From positions 62,001 to 126,000 of the forward strand of contig JAPDJS010000009.1 in the NCBI GenBank assembly GCA_029258975.1: a stretch of DNA of 64,000 bases. The letters run 5' to 3'. Every line of letters begins with the position of its first letter. Position 1 is the stretch's first letter. The stretch comes from Thermoplasmatota archaeon (GTDB lineage: Archaea > Thermoplasmatota > B47-G6 > B47-G6B > 47-G6). Below are positions 53,862 to 64,000 of this stretch, in pieces. The position numbers were made by a program, and so were the translations under genes. The notes beneath the pieces are model-generated. The model was given only the letters and a program-made list of their open reading frames with translations, ran no database searches and was not told the DNA's origin.

Positions 53862-55145
53862 ATGTCCTCTGACGAAAATCCTTTCAACAAGTTTCTAAAA
53901 CGCCGAAGATCAAGAATTTTCAAAAATAGAGAGGCTCTTTTACACACCTATACTCCTGAGAGGCTTCCTCACAGAGATGATCAAATTAACGAACTTGCAA
54001 GTATTCTAAGTGTTGCACTAGATGGCTCCCCTCCTAAAAATATAATGGTTTATGGTATCACTGGCAGCGGAAAAACTGTAACCGTGAGATATGTGCTTAA
54101 AAAACTAGAGGAGATGGCGGCGGAAATCGGGGCTCATGTACAAAGCATCTATATAAACTGTGAGGTAGTAGATACATCCTATAGGGTTCTCCAAACAATA
54201 GCGAATAATTTTATAAAGCAATGGGAAGAACGTATCCCTCCTACAGGTCTTCCTACGGACGAGGTCTATTCTAAGCTTCAAAATATTCTTGACGAGTATG
54301 GCGGTGTTGTAGTAGTAGCCCTTGACGAGATTGATAGGCTCGTGAAAAAGAGTGGAGACAACATACTTTACATGCTTACACGCATTAACGAGTATCTAAA
54401 CAGAGCAAAACTTTCAATTATTGGTATCGCAAACGACTTGAAATTTGTAGACTTGCTAGACGTTCGTGTGCGTAGTAGTTTAATGCACGAGACTATAGTG
54501 TTTCCCCCCTATAATGCCAAACAACTCGAAGACATTCTTAAAGATAGAGCAAACATAGCGTTCTACGAGGATGTTTTAGAGCCTGCTGTTATACCTTTTT
54601 GTGCCGCTGCATCTGCGAAAGAGCATGGAGACGCTAGAAGAGCTTTAGACCTTTTAAGAACTGCCGGAGAAATTGCAGAGAGAAATAATGAGCCCAAAGT
54701 TAGAGAAGGTCATGTAAAGCTTGCTATAAAGAGACTAGAAATGGATACTGTTGTTGAGGCTATAAGAACCTTGCCCACACATGGAAAAGCCGTTATGTAC
54801 GCTATGTACAGAAAATCTCTTAGGGAGCTTAAACTTGGAAAGAGAGCAAACGACATAGAATTCACTACCGGGGAGCTATATCAAGAATACTCTGACGTTT
54901 GTGATTTCTTAGGAATTCCTCCTGTCACACAAAGAAGGTTTACGGACTTTGTGTCCTATCTAGACGAGATAGGGCTTCTAAATGCGAGAATAATTTCTCG
55001 AGGCCGTTATGGACGAACGAAGATAATAAAACTAGCTTCGGATCTTGGGTATATTGAAGAAGCCCTTAGAAACGATCCTGAGTTCTCTGCGTTCTTTGCT
55101 AAAAGGCAATCCCAGCTTTATTTAACAAATTACTTTGAAGATTAA
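53862..55145 (+). CDS. cdc6: Orc1/Cdc6 origin-binding initiator
   Basis: 427 residues, AAA+ initiator that binds origin boxes and loads MCM. Walker A GITGSGKTV near residue 65, Walker B VVALDEIDRLV near 155, sensor regions ELKFVDLL-like LKFVDLLDVRVRSSL, and a C-terminal winged helix (about 340-410: FLGIPPVTQRRFTDFVSYLD). The N-terminal basic patch KRRRSRIFKNREAL is typical. GAGGGGGAT precedes ATG 53862. It lies beside signal peptidase and DNA polymerase D genes. Confidence 0.95.
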   Translation: MSSDENPFNKFLKRRRSRIFKNREALLHTYTPERLPHRDDQINELASILSVALDGSPPKNIMVYGITGSGKTVTVRYVLKKLEEMAAEIGAHVQSIYINCEVVDTSYRVLQTIANNFIKQWEERIPPTGLPTDEVYSKLQNILDEYGGVVVVALDEIDRLVKKSGDNILYMLTRINEYLNRAKLSIIGIANDLKFVDLLDVRVRSSLMHETIVFPPYNAKQLEDILKDRANIAFYEDVLEPAVIPFCAAASAKEHGDARRALDLLRTAGEIAERNNEPKVREGHVKLAIKRLEMDTVVEAIRTLPTHGKAVMYAMYRKSLRELKLGKRANDIEFTTGELYQEYSDVCDFLGIPPVTQRRFTDFVSYLDEIGLLNARIISRGRYGRTKIIKLASDLGYIEEALRNDPEFSAFFAKRQSQLYLTNYFED

Positions 55146-55834
55146 AATTCATTTTTTTCTTTCCAAATTCTAATTTTTCTGTAAGCAATAATAGCCACTT
55201 CTATGAGTATGGGAACAAAAAGCAATGAAACGTATATTATTATCGCCATAATCTTACATGTAGACGGCACACGAGAAACATAGTTAGAGTTCATCATATA
55301 GAGTTTGAGTACTCCTAAGTAAGGTATTTCAAAACCTGCTTTGGCCACAATCCACGATGGTTTTACGGGCTTATGATACAAGATTCCTGATTCTTGGTCA
55401 GTAAAATAGTTATTATCTCCTTTGGTAATATACCCGCTCCAAGGGGCTTTCCATATCCCAGTGGAGTCTACAATAACTTCTCCTTTTTCAACCCATCTAA
55501 TAGCTCTGTGTACAATAAGCGTCCCGGTATAAGGATTCTTATAAATTATTACATCTCCAAAATTTCCGAAACGCATATATCCAGTGGATTTTGCTTCTTC
55601 GTATGTAACGACGTTACCGTCAAACTTCTTTAAAACAAGAATGTCACCAGGTTCCAGAGTTCCTATATAAAATGGACCATTTTCCGGATGCATCATACTA
55701 GTAGACTCTACCACAGATATCGCAGGCCAAATACCTGCATAAGCATATATGCTGACTAAAAGTACTAGAAATACTAGCAACGCTTCAACAGCAGGATTTT
55801 TAAGGATTATTTTAATTATTCTCTTGTAATTCAT
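55142..55834 (-). CDS. Signal peptidase I (archaeal S26B)
   Basis: 230 residues, membrane protein removing signal peptides. TM near 15-40 and at the C-terminus near 195-215 flank the catalytic domain. Ser nucleophile is in VVESTSMMHPE near residue 45; the archaeal His base is in LIVHRAIRWV, and the Asp is in TKGDNNYFTD. ATG 55834 follows GGAGGCAAACG; the longer frame to 55873 is less likely. It overlaps Orc1/Cdc6 by 4 bp at the stop. Confidence 0.9.
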   Translation of the reverse strand: MNYKRIIKIILKNPAVEALLVFLVLLVSIYAYAGIWPAISVVESTSMMHPENGPFYIGTLEPGDILVLKKFDGNVVTYEEAKSTGYMRFGNFGDVIIYKNPYTGTLIVHRAIRWVEKGEVIVDSTGIWKAPWSGYITKGDNNYFTDQESGILYHKPVKPSWIVAKAGFEIPYLGVLKLYMMNSNYVSRVPSTCKIMAIIIYVSLLFVPILIEVAIIAYRKIRIWKEKNEF

Positions 55835-55960
55835 GTCGTTTGCCTCCGGAAACGTCGTTATTGATGCTTTCATTACTTGGCCAAGGTTCGTCTTTGAGGG
55901 AATTTATTTAACTACGGATGGGATGGTTACCTACATAAATTTTTCAGAAACTCGGTTAAG

Positions 55961-56017
55961 AGTGACACTATATTAATCGAACTACCTAGTATTTAGTAGT
56001 TCATACTATCTCTCACT
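55961..56017. promoter_or_regulatory. Nested inverted repeat upstream of DNA polymerase D
   Basis: The inner arms GAACTAC (55979-55985) and GTAGTTC (55996-56002) are perfect; the outer arms AGTGA (55961-55965) and TCACT (56013-56017) extend the dyad. It lies between divergent signal peptidase and DP1 and could be an operator or an origin element. Confidence 0.35.
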
Positions 56018-56088
56018 ATGATCCTTAAAAGGGTATTTAAAGAGGTTTCTTAGAGACACCATACGTTCTAATAGTAAGGTGTATAAAC

Positions 56089-58146
56089 GTGATAAAAACA
56101 GTAGACGACTTTATCTCTCTAAGAAGAAGAAAGGAAATTGCAAGAAAATTTGCAGATGCGGGATTTTTGATTACTCGAAGCGCTTTGTATAAAATCTTTG
56201 AGCTAAATTTAGATGATTTCGCCATTGAGAGCTTAATTGATGCTCTTACAAAAAATTTGTATCCAAAAAAGATTTTAAACGACTCAGATATCCTGACAAT
56301 TCTTAACAAGGGAAAAGAACAACCTCCCACACAGAAGACCACTGAGTTTGTTGAGGAAGCTATTGAAAAAGCAATTGAGCCTCCTGAAAAATCTTCAGAG
56401 GATCTTTCCACAAAGGATATTGAGGAGTTTTCGGTAGGATTCCAAAAGGCCTCAGAAATAATAGGCAAAATACCCGAAAGCTCTAAAGAAACAATCTCAA
56501 AACCATCAGAGGAAGTATCTGAAAATGTTCTTGAGGAGAGTTCTCCAACAACTGATCTTGACACTTTTTCTGAAGAAGAACAGGCATCTGAAGAGTTTGG
56601 AGAGCCAGAAGTCTTGATAGCAGGTCCTGAAAGAGGTGAAGTTACCATCGAGATTAAACATGATGAAGCCGAAAGGCTCACGGCTGAAATAAGCGATATA
56701 GCAACAGAGAGATTAAGTCTCGAGAGAAAAAGTATCCTTCTAAAAGAAAGCATAGTAGAAGAGCCTATAGAAAAAATTGTGTCGACAGAAGTTTCAAAAG
56801 AGGTTTTTGAGGAGAAAATATATGAAATCACGCCAAGAAAAAGAAAACTGCGTGAAGAATATGACATAAAGTATGAGTTCATACACTTTAATCCCTCCAA
56901 AATATACTCGCAAGGGATTGAGGAAGATTTTATATCATTGTTCAGAAGTAGGTATGAAAAACTTAGCAAATACATAATAGAGAAAATTAGAGCCAAAAAA
57001 ATGCTTAATCCAAAATTAAAAGACGTGAGGCTAATATCGTCTTCAGAAGTGGGAAGACACATTAACAATTATGTGGCAATCATTGGTATTGTCAACGAAT
57101 TCAGAGCAAATTCAAAGAAGGAAGGTTACATTGCAGTTATATTTGATCAAGATGGAGAGGTTACCGCATATATTAAAAAAGATAAGGGAGACGTCGTTCT
57201 TTATCCAGGAGAAGTAGTTGGGCTAGTAGGTAAAGTTAGAAAAACCTCTAGAGGTACTCTTTTGTTTGTTGAGGGTAAAGACTACGTAATATTCCCGGAG
57301 CTAAAGGCACGCAGAAATATCAACGAAGAAGCTGTGAGAGAATTGCCAGAATTCGAAATTGTATTTACTTCTGATATTCATGTAGGAAGCAAATATTTTC
57401 TCGAAGATGCTTTTAGAAAATTTATTAAGTGGCTAAATACGTCTGAAGAAGCAGAGAGGGTAAAGTTCCTTATAATACCTGGAGACCTAGTTGATGGTGT
57501 GGGGGTATACCCGAACCAAGAAAGAGAGCTCCTGATAACCGATGTGTACAAACAATATGAGAAACTTATAGAACTCTTAGGAGAGATCGACACTTCCATT
57601 GAAATCATCATAACTCCTGGAAACCACGACATCGTGAGGTTATCTTTACCGCAACCCCCCATACCAAAAGAGATCTTAAGCCCCTCCTCTGGAAACATTA
57701 AATCTTGGACAAATCCCATGGCCATTAAAATAGAGGACGTTGCTAGGATCCTCACGCTTCATGGCGTGCCATTAGAGGATGTCATTGCTACAGTACCTGG
57801 TCTCTCTCACGAGAAACCCGTAGAGGCAATGAAAATCCTTCTTGAAAAGAGACACTTAGCACCTTGTTATGGTGAGAGAACACCAATTCAGCCTCTCAGT
57901 CAAGACCTATTGGTCATTGAAGACGAGATAGCCCCTGACATATTTGTAACAGGACATGTCCACCGACTGGATTACGAACTCTTCAAGGGAATATTGATAA
58001 TAAACGACTCTGCATGGCAAAGCCAGACGCCTTACCAGAAGACTCATGGCATTAATCCCATCCCCACTCACATCGTAAAAGTAAGTTTAAGGAGGCTTCT
58101 CCTTGGAGAAGAAAACTACGTGTCTGAGAAAGGCTTTGGTGAATAG
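56089..58146 (+). CDS. polB: DNA polymerase D small subunit DP1 (3'-5' exonuclease)
   Basis: 685 residues. The N-terminal part (1-230) is a low-complexity acidic linker after an alpha-helical module; the OB-fold lies near 320-400. The C-terminal calcineurin-like phosphoesterase domain (about 420-670) has [42 protein letters not shown] and [10 protein letters not shown], all metal-site residues intact, so proofreading exonuclease activity is expected. GTG 56089 follows AAGGTG. DP2 begins two bases after its stop. Confidence 0.95.
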   Translation: MIKTVDDFISLRRRKEIARKFADAGFLITRSALYKIFELNLDDFAIESLIDALTKNLYPKKILNDSDILTILNKGKEQPPTQKTTEFVEEAIEKAIEPPEKSSEDLSTKDIEEFSVGFQKASEIIGKIPESSKETISKPSEEVSENVLEESSPTTDLDTFSEEEQASEEFGEPEVLIAGPERGEVTIEIKHDEAERLTAEISDIATERLSLERKSILLKESIVEEPIEKIVSTEVSKEVFEEKIYEITPRKRKLREEYDIKYEFIHFNPSKIYSQGIEEDFISLFRSRYEKLSKYIIEKIRAKKMLNPKLKDVRLISSSEVGRHINNYVAIIGIVNEFRANSKKEGYIAVIFDQDGEVTAYIKKDKGDVVLYPGEVVGLVGKVRKTSRGTLLFVEGKDYVIFPELKARRNINEEAVRELPEFEIVFTSDIHVGSKYFLEDAFRKFIKWLNTSEEAERVKFLIIPGDLVDGVGVYPNQERELLITDVYKQYEKLIELLGEIDTSIEIIITPGNHDIVRLSLPQPPIPKEILSPSSGNIKSWTNPMAIKIEDVARILTLHGVPLEDVIATVPGLSHEKPVEAMKILLEKRHLAPCYGERTPIQPLSQDLLVIEDEIAPDIFVTGHVHRLDYELFKGILIINDSAWQSQTPYQKTHGINPIPTHIVKVSLRRLLLGEENYVSEKGFGE

Positions 58147-58148
58147 TT

Positions 58149-61100
58149 ATGACTAGACCATATACCGACAAAGATATCGAAAAATATCTTGAGGCTCTTC
58201 AAAAAGAGATAGAAAAGGCTTACAAAATTGCAGAAGAAGCTAGAAAAAAGGGATTTGATCCAGAAAGAAAAGTCGAAATTCCCCAAGCTGTTGACCTTGC
58301 TGCAAGAGTAGAGGAGTTAGTAGGTCCTCGGGGGGTTGCTGAAGTAATAAGGAAACTCACGAAAGAAGGGCTCGAAAGAGAGCTTATCGCGTTCAAAGTT
58401 GTTGAGATGATAGTAAAACGAGAATTTGATGAGCTGAAGGATGTTGCAGACAAACAGACACTCTTAGAAAGAGCTATAAGAACGGGCCTGGCGATTCTAA
58501 CTGAGGGTATTGTTGTAGCTCCGATAGAGGGTATTGCCGAAGTAAAAATAAAAAAGAATCTTGACGGGTCCGATTATGTTTCGGTTTATTATGCAGGACC
58601 TATAAGATCTGCAGGAGGTACTGCTCAAGCTCTAAGCGTTCTTATAGCAGACTATGCGCGAAGACTGCTTGGAATAGGAAGATATGTTCCTACAGATGAT
58701 GAAGTAGAACGGTATAAAGAAGAAGTTGGTCTATACAAAATTGTACAGCATCTTCAATATGAGCCTTCACCAGAAGAAATCGAGCTTGTTGTGAAGAATT
58801 GTCCCATCTGTATAGACGGAGAAGGAACTGAAGATAGAGAGGTCACAGGACATAGAGACTTACCACGTGTAGAGACAAACAAGATACGTGGAGGTATGTG
58901 TCTTGTACTTGCCGAGGGAGTTTGTCAGAAAGCTTCAAAAATAAAAAAGTACGTGGAAAAGCTGAATATTGATGGATGGGAGTTTCTTGATAAAATCATA
59001 GAAATACAATCTCATAAAGCAGAAGAATCCAAAGAATCTCTGGAAATAGAAAATAATGAGGATGTTGAGGAAGAGTATTATGAGGAGGAAGAGGAAGGTG
59101 AAACATATAACTTTGAGGAGCTAGAGTCAAAGTATCTCAGAGATCTTGTAGCAGGTAGACCTGTTTTTGCACATCCAGGATTCAAAGGTGGATTTAGACT
59201 TAGGTATGGTAGATCAAGAACTGGGGGAATAGCGGGCACTGCTATACATCCTGCGACAATGTATATTGTGGACGAGTTCATAGCCATAGGAACTCAACTC
59301 AAAATAGAGCTTCCTGGGAAGGGCACAATAGCAACGCCGTGTACCACAATTGAGGGGCCTATTGTACTACTTGATGATGGTTCTCTTATACAAATTAGTG
59401 ACGTTGAACAGGCTAAAGAGCTCGTAAAAAGAAACAAAATAAAAAGAATTGTAGATCTAGGGGAGATTTTAATACCCTTTGGAGAGTTTCTTGAGAATAA
59501 TCATCCCCTACTCCCTGGAGCTTATTCCATAGAGTGGTGGATACAGGAAGTTCGAGAGAAACTCGGAGAAATAAACGAAGAAGAGTGGATAAAAATCAAT
59601 GACCCATTTGAGGCATTTTCGAAATCTGAAGAGTATGAGGTACCATTACATCCTAACTTCCTGCTCTTTTGGGGAGATGTAACACCAAAAGACATTGAAG
59701 ATCTCAGAGAGTTTATTTTGGAGTATGGAGAATGGGAGGATAATAAGCTTAAAATAAAAAAGGATTCCAAAATAAAGGAGATTTTGATAGAGCTTGGAGC
59801 TCTGCATAAAGAGGATGGAGATTATATCATTATAGATGAGCAGTTTTCTTATCCGCTTATTCGGGGTTGCGGCCTCGATTTGAATGGTAACGTAATAGCA
59901 CCTGTAGAAGAGCGTATTGAGGCTTCTAAAGCGCATAAAGATGATGTTATAAGATTCGTTTCGGCTTTGTCTGGTGTTGAAATAAGAAATAAAGCTCCAA
60001 CAAGAGTAGGTGCAAGAATGGGTCGTCCGGAGAAATCTAAGGAGCGAAAACTTAAGCCACCTGTTCATGGATTGATTCCCGTAGGACTTCTTGGTACAAA
60101 TACTAGGAGTATAATTAAAGCAGTTCAAAACGGAGGGAAAGTAAAAACCGAAGTTAGCTTAAGAAAATGTCAAAAATGTGGTAAGATTACTGCATTCCCA
60201 AGATGTCCATATTGTGGTGGTCCCACAACTATATTCTCTGGAGGACCTAGAGAGTTCACTATAGACCTTAAACTTGCCTTAGAAAATGCTGCAAAAAGAC
60301 TGAAAACCGGAATCCCAAGAGAAATAAAGGGTGTAAAAGGTCTTAACTCTAAACTAAAGATCCCGGAACCTATTGAGAAAGCTATTCTTAGAGCAAAATA
60401 TCAAATATTCGTTTTTAGGGATGGTACAGTAAGATACGATATGACGGATGCTCCACTTACCCATTTCAAGCCTAAAGAAGTGGGCGTCAGTATAGAAAAA
60501 CTTAGGGAGCTAGGATACGACAGGGATTATCTCGGTAATGAACTCGCCTCTGAGGATCAAATTGTACCTCTATTTCCTCACGACATAATTATTCCTAAAT
60601 CTGCAGCCCGTTATCTCCTTCAAGTGGCAAAATTCATCGATGATCTTCTTGTAAATTTTTATGGAATGAAACCTTTCTATAATGCAAAGAAAATAGAAGA
60701 TCTCATTGGACACCTAGTTATTGGCCTTGCACCTCACACTTCTGCTGGAGTTGTTGGAAGAATCATTGGATTCACAGAAGGTCGCGTATGCTACGCTCAT
60801 CCGTATTTCCATACAGCTAAAAGAAGAAACTGTGTTGCTCCTTGGACAGAAGTTTATATAATAGACTCGGAAGGGATGCACATTAGAAAGATTGAAGACA
60901 TCTACAGAAAAATAAGGGCAGAGCCACAAATACTTGACGACTACGGGACATATGGAAAATCTCCAAAAGAAATGTATGTAATATCTATCAATGAAAATGG
61001 AAAAATCACGCGAGGAAGAATAAAGTACGTTACAAAATCAAAGGCGCCCGATCATATGATTAGAATAACAACCCAGCACGGTAGGGTATTAGAAGTCACG

Positions 61101-62147
61101 CCTGAGCATAGGATTCTTGTGATTGAAAATGGTTCCATCAAAGAAAAATATGCGAGAGATGTTAGAGCAGGGGATGTACTAGTGATATATTCTAAAGATC
61201 TTAAAAAAGTTGTCGGAGATGTTGGTGGAGATGTTGTCGAGGATGTTATGTATGTAAAAACTGACTACAATTGGGTATACGACATAGAAGTCGATGATTA
61301 CCACAATTATGCAATAAACGACTTTGTTTTTGTCCACAATTGTGATGGTGATGAAGACTCTATAATGCTGCTGCTAGACGGCCTTCTCAATTTCTCCAGA
61401 CACTACCTTCCAAACAAACGTGGGGGCCTCATGGACGCGCCGCTAGTTCTCACAACAAAAATATGCCCAAGCGAGGTAGACAAAGAGGTTCAAAGTATGG
61501 ACGTAATGCAAAGATATCCGCTCGAATTCTACAAGGCCACGCTTAGAAACGCAGATCCAAAGGAGTTAGAAGGAAACGTGATAGAGACGGTTGGTGAAAG
61601 GCTCAAAAAAGGTAAAGACCTCTATGTAAACCTATGGTTTACTCACGATAATGGAGATATCAACTTGGGGCCCACTAAAACTTCTTACTCTGATCCAAAC
61701 CTAAAAAGCATGTCGCTAAAAGTCCAAAGACAAATGGATCTAGAACGAAAACTAAGAAGTGTCGATCCCAATGATGTTGCTAGGAGACTAATAGATAAGC
61801 ACTTTATTAGAGATATAGCAGGAAACCTCAAGGCATTCTATACCCAAGAGTTTCGCTGTACAAATTGTAATGCAAAATATAAAGTTCCACCAATCAATGG
61901 CGTATGTATAAAATGTGGCAAAAAAGGCTCTATTAAACTCACTGTGAAGCAAGGAAGCGTAGAAAAATATCTTGTTATTGCAAAGGACTTGGCAGATAAG
62001 TACGACGTGGGGGTTTATCTCAGGAGAAGGGTTGAAGTCATAGTGAAGCAAGTTTCAGAGACGTTTAAATCTGGTAAAACAAGCTTATTTGATCTTAACA
62101 ACAATATGGAGAAAAAGAGTAAAATAGACGATATAATTAATCCCTAA
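58149..62147 (+). CDS. polC: DNA polymerase D large subunit DP2, with intein
   Basis: 1332 codons, giving a 1162-residue extein after splicing. This is the archaea-specific replicative polymerase catalytic subunit. Motifs: [36 protein letters not shown], and the catalytic NCDGDEDS split by the intein. A zinc ribbon ([10 protein letters not shown] then RCPYCGGP) and a C-terminal one ([18 protein letters not shown]) are present. The C-terminal tail TSLFDLN resembles a PCNA-interacting peptide. A strongly acidic insert lies near residues 295-330. ATG 58149 follows the DP1 stop. Confidence 0.97.
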   Translation: MTRPYTDKDIEKYLEALQKEIEKAYKIAEEARKKGFDPERKVEIPQAVDLAARVEELVGPRGVAEVIRKLTKEGLERELIAFKVVEMIVKREFDELKDVADKQTLLERAIRTGLAILTEGIVVAPIEGIAEVKIKKNLDGSDYVSVYYAGPIRSAGGTAQALSVLIADYARRLLGIGRYVPTDDEVERYKEEVGLYKIVQHLQYEPSPEEIELVVKNCPICIDGEGTEDREVTGHRDLPRVETNKIRGGMCLVLAEGVCQKASKIKKYVEKLNIDGWEFLDKIIEIQSHKAEESKESLEIENNEDVEEEYYEEEEEGETYNFEELESKYLRDLVAGRPVFAHPGFKGGFRLRYGRSRTGGIAGTAIHPATMYIVDEFIAIGTQLKIELPGKGTIATPCTTIEGPIVLLDDGSLIQISDVEQAKELVKRNKIKRIVDLGEILIPFGEFLENNHPLLPGAYSIEWWIQEVREKLGEINEEEWIKINDPFEAFSKSEEYEVPLHPNFLLFWGDVTPKDIEDLREFILEYGEWEDNKLKIKKDSKIKEILIELGALHKEDGDYIIIDEQFSYPLIRGCGLDLNGNVIAPVEERIEASKAHKDDVIRFVSALSGVEIRNKAPTRVGARMGRPEKSKERKLKPPVHGLIPVGLLGTNTRSIIKAVQNGGKVKTEVSLRKCQKCGKITAFPRCPYCGGPTTIFSGGPREFTIDLKLALENAAKRLKTGIPREIKGVKGLNSKLKIPEPIEKAILRAKYQIFVFRDGTVRYDMTDAPLTHFKPKEVGVSIEKLRELGYDRDYLGNELASEDQIVPLFPHDIIIPKSAARYLLQVAKFIDDLLVNFYGMKPFYNAKKIEDLIGHLVIGLAPHTSAGVVGRIIGFTEGRVCYAHPYFHTAKRRNCVAPWTEVYIIDSEGMHIRKIEDIYRKIRAEPQILDDYGTYGKSPKEMYVISINENGKITRGRIKYVTKSKAPDHMIRITTQHGRVLEVTPEHRILVIENGSIKEKYARDVRAGDVLVIYSKDLKKVVGDVGGDVVEDVMYVKTDYNWVYDIEVDDYHNYAINDFVFVHNCDGDEDSIMLLLDGLLNFSRHYLPNKRGGLMDAPLVLTTKICPSEVDKEVQSMDVMQRYPLEFYKATLRNADPKELEGNVIETVGERLKKGKDLYVNLWFTHDNGDINLGPTKTSYSDPNLKSMSLKVQRQMDLERKLRSVDPNDVARRLIDKHFIRDIAGNLKAFYTQEFRCTNCNAKYKVPPINGVCIKCGKKGSIKLTVKQGSVEKYLVIAKDLADKYDVGVYLRRRVEVIVKQVSETFKSGKTSLFDLNNNMEKKSKIDDIINP
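60831..61340 (+). other. Mini-intein in DP2 (170 residues, no endonuclease)
   Basis: Inserted after AKRRN and before CDGDED. It starts [10 protein letters not shown] (block A), has TPEHRILV (block B with His), and ends with [20 protein letters not shown] then HN (blocks F and G); the +1 residue is Cys. No LAGLIDADG motif is found; the middle holds only a Gly/Asp-rich linker ([13 protein letters not shown]). This is the known PolII-type insertion site. Splicing residues are all intact. Confidence 0.95.
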
Positions 62148-62150
62148 ACA

Positions 62151-62945
62151 TTATTTTCTTCCTGGATACTCTTTCCACCTTATCATACAAGCAAAATAGC
62201 CCATTAATGCTGTTACAAGTCTTATTACGCCCCAAAAAGTCATTTGGGTATTCAACATCTTTTTCAACGAATAGTTGTTCCACAAGCTCCCGTGTTTAAG
62301 AGTGAGTTGTTTTCTGCCGTAACCATTCCAAAATGCCTGTCGCAGAAATCTTATCACAGTATCTCTTGTTCTATGATACACTATCGCCCTATCTTCATAA
62401 TAAATTTCGTGTCCGCTAAGAACTGCTCTATAATTTAGATCTATATCCTCCGCCGTTATAAACCAGGGGTCAAAACCACCTAACGAGAGAAATACCTCTT
62501 TATCATACATTAAGTTGTTGCTTGGGTATGTTACATCAAAACCTCTAACTTGAAGCTCAACACGTTCTAAGTGTTCAAACGGCTTGTACCCAATGTTTAT
62601 AACTTTTCCTGCAACAATTTCTCTCCCTTTTTCAGCGTTTTCTATAAGATATTTCGACCAAAATGGGTTTGCTATGCAGTCTGCGTCTATAAATGCAACA
62701 AAGTTGCCTGTTGACTTTTCAACTCCGTAATTCCTCCCCTCTCCCCTTGTTGATTTCCTTCTGTAAATATATACGTTTTCAAAGCTTTCTTCGTATTTCT
62801 TCAATATTTTCCAAGTCTTGTCGGTACTTTCCGAATCTACAACTATTATTTCATGTATCTCTTTTTGAACAACAAGGCTATCCATAAGATCCCTTATGTG
62901 ATCTTCCTCATTAAACGTCGTTACCACTACACTCAGTTTTATCAA
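62151..62945 (-). CDS. Family 2 glycosyltransferase
   Basis: 264 residues, GT-A fold. N-terminal [28 protein letters not shown] (nucleotide-binding Asp) and [15 protein letters not shown] (DxD); the acceptor motif is [13 protein letters not shown]-terminal hydrophobic helix ([19 protein letters not shown]) suggests membrane association. Substrate is unknown; surface glycan or protein glycosylation is possible. A TTG start follows GGTGAT. It overlaps Trm56 by 35 bp, so these are co-transcribed. Confidence 0.85.
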   Translation of the reverse strand: MIKLSVVVTTFNEEDHIRDLMDSLVVQKEIHEIIVVDSESTDKTWKILKKYEESFENVYIYRRKSTRGEGRNYGVEKSTGNFVAFIDADCIANPFWSKYLIENAEKGREIVAGKVINIGYKPFEHLERVELQVRGFDVTYPSNNLMYDKEVFLSLGGFDPWFITAEDIDLNYRAVLSGHEIYYEDRAIVYHRTRDTVIRFLRQAFWNGYGRKQLTLKHGSLWNNYSLKKMLNTQMTFWGVIRLVTALMGYFACMIRWKEYPGRK

Positions 62946-63477
62946 TCGAGATCACCTTTTTACCACGTTCTTGCGGAATGACTCTTATCTTCGCTCCCTC
63001 AAACTCTCTGTAAAGCTCTTTGCCGCTGAAATACCTATCAAGGAATACTGCCAACGCCGCTACTTCTGAATGAGGTTGGTTGCCCACAGAAACATTATAG
63101 TCCGATATCTCATAAATATATCCAGGTACTTTTTCAGCACCAACTATTATTAGCATATCCCTGTTCCTTGGAATTCTTTTTAGAGCATCATCAAGACGAA
63201 TGCCGTACATAGTAAGATGTATTACTATCCCTCCATTTTTCTTCCATTCATTAATTACTCTTTTCGGCGATATTCCCGTATACACTTCAAATGGGCCTCC
63301 CCAGCGTTCTACAACTTTTTTTACACTTTTCTCAACAATCTCGTCTTTTGCTGTAATATATATGGTGTCTGCTCCAAAAGCTCTAGCAACAAGTGCAACA
63401 TGGGTTGTAATTCTCTTATCCCTTTCTGGTCTATGTCCAAGTCTTAGGACTGCTATTTTGACCTTATCTTTGGTCAT
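62911..63477 (-). CDS. trm56: tRNA (cytidine-56-2'-O-)-methyltransferase Trm56
   Basis: 188 residues, SPOUT-class enzyme methylating C56 of the T-loop in archaeal tRNAs. The N-terminus [20 protein letters not shown] is the family signature; the knot region reads [20 protein letters not shown] with [18 protein letters not shown] 63477 is favoured, following GTGAT; upstream ATG codons exist at 63483 and 63486. It lies in a small leftward operon with the glycosyltransferase. Confidence 0.92.
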   Translation of the reverse strand: MTKDKVKIAVLRLGHRPERDKRITTHVALVARAFGADTIYITAKDEIVEKSVKKVVERWGGPFEVYTGISPKRVINEWKKNGGIVIHLTMYGIRLDDALKRIPRNRDMLIIVGAEKVPGYIYEISDYNVSVGNQPHSEVAALAVFLDRYFSGKELYREFEGAKIRVIPQERGKKVISIDKTECSGNDV

Positions 63478-63780
63478 AGACATCACTAAATAGACTCGGC
63501 GTGTTTAAAACGGCTTTTTCCCTATTAATTTATTATTAAAGAGGTTAATGTTCAATTTTGAAACATGTCTTTAAAGAAACAACTAGCCTCTTTTAATGGA
63601 TTGCGAGGAATATTTTAATTCTGATAATCCTCACTTATATAAAATTCTTAAAGTTAGATTGATTTATCACTAATATACTGTCGCCCCTTACCACTGCAGT
63701 TTGTAGGTCTCTATGAGGGAGATAAAATTCAATAGTGGTTGGGTGTATCTCATACTCCCTAACGAGCATGGTGATTAGCG
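63478..63780. other. 303-bp leader/spacer before ileS
   Basis: The divergent region holds the promoters of Trm56 (left) and ileS (right). Near 63603-63640 GAGGA/TCCTC could pair, and CCACT (63690s) could pair with AGTGG (63735 region). No tRNA-like or riboswitch structure is clear, and T-boxes are not known in archaea. The SD for ileS is GGTGAT at 63770-63775. Confidence 0.4.
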
Positions 63781-64000
63781 ATGATAAAACCTGTTGAAAA
63801 ACGTTATAAACCTAAAGAGCTTGAGCATAAGATACTAAAGTTTTGGGAGGAGACGAAGGCTTATGAGAAGACAAGGGATTTGCTAAAAGAGTCAAAACAG
63901 TATTTCTTCGTAGATGGTCCACCATATACCTCAGGATACACTCACCCCGGTACTGCTTGGAATAAAACCCTAAAAGATCTTAAACTACGCTTTTTACGCA
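63781..64000 (+). CDS. ileS: Isoleucyl-tRNA synthetase, N-terminal fragment (runs off window)
   Basis: 73 codons are visible, starting MIKPVEKRYKPKELEHKI. The class I HIGH motif is in FFVDGPPYTSGYTHPGTAWN, with HPGT at the HIGH position, typical of archaeal IleRS. GGTGAT at 63770-63775 serves ATG 63781. The gene is truncated only by the window edge. Confidence 0.93.
   Translation, partial: MIKPVEKRYKPKELEHKILKFWEETKAYEKTRDLLKESKQYFFVDGPPYTSGYTHPGTAWNKTLKDLKLRFLR

Noticed and set aside
56037..57068. 343-codon minus-strand frame opposite DP1
   Set aside because: Antisense shadow of the acidic, Ser-rich DP1 linker; the plus-strand product is a well-defined polymerase subunit.

Overview
The window is archaeal and most likely from a thermophilic, anaerobic, heterotrophic euryarchaeon. 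Evidence: P0/L10 and L12 stalk proteins, L7Ae, S28e, L24e, RpoN/RpoK, Hel308, KEOPS subunits, archaeal DNA polymerase D (small DP1 and large DP2 subunits), Orc1/Cdc6, aIF1A, Rio1, Dim2, the mevalonate kinase/isopentenyl phosphate kinase pathway, and ribosome-binding sites of the GGTGAT/GGAGG type. tRNA stems are very GC-rich while the genome is AT-rich, and all six tRNA genes encode their own CCA. Indolepyruvate:ferredoxin oxidoreductase and a maltodextrin ABC importer suggest peptide and sugar fermentation. The tRNA splicing endonuclease is the fused (alpha2) type, which argues against Thermococcales and leans towards Thermoplasmata/Archaeoglobi-like relatives. The genus is not determined.

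Layout: 1-6.2 kb holds the L1-L10-L12 operon end, Hel308, a PIN-ATPase-KH protein, Cgi121 and tRNA-Arg. 6.3-8.7 kb (minus) holds iorB/iorA. 8.8-15.6 kb (minus) is a maltodextrin operon (malK, GH13 enzyme, malE, malF, malG). 15.8-19.6 kb holds L7Ae, S28e, L24e, NDK, S15, a DHH nuclease and Pcc1. 19.6-22.4 kb (minus) holds a class II aldolase and MetRS. 22.9-33.1 kb is a long ribosome/transcription/isoprenoid string: L18e, L13, S9, RpoN, tRNA-Pro, RpoK, enolase, S2, MEMO, MVK, IPK, IDI-2, GGPP synthase, GluRS. 33.2-37.5 kb has three minus-strand tRNAs (Gln, Thr, Glu), an uncharacterised secreted-protein/ABC-2 exporter cassette, and tRNA-Val. 37.5-40.8 kb holds a copper P-type ATPase and a lone secreted protein. 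41-44.3 kb holds HMG-CoA synthase, thiolase, a DUF35 protein and a regulator. 44.4-46.2 kb holds NAD salvage. 46.2-50.4 kb (minus) holds a DUF5611-like protein, PheS, TrpRS and EndA. 50.5-53.5 kb holds aIF1A, Rio1, a ferritin-like protein, a C/D-box sRNA, an XPF-type nuclease and Dim2. 53.9-62.1 kb is the replication block (Orc1/Cdc6, signal peptidase, DP1, DP2 with a mini-intein). 62.2-64 kb holds a glycosyltransferase, Trm56 and the start of IleRS.

The isoprenoid genes form two sets that together run from acetyl-CoA condensation to GGPP. HMG-CoA reductase and phosphomevalonate decarboxylase/dehydratase are not in the window. The most unusual parts are: the tRNA-bounded cassette at 33.9-37.3 kb, whose first gene carries an in-frame amber codon; a canonical C/D-box sRNA whose D' guide is complementary to the 16S anti-Shine-Dalgarno tail and which lies among small-subunit maturation genes; a 170-residue endonuclease-free intein just before the DP2 catalytic DGDED motif; and an XPF-type nuclease whose conserved N-terminus is in frame but has no ordinary start codon.
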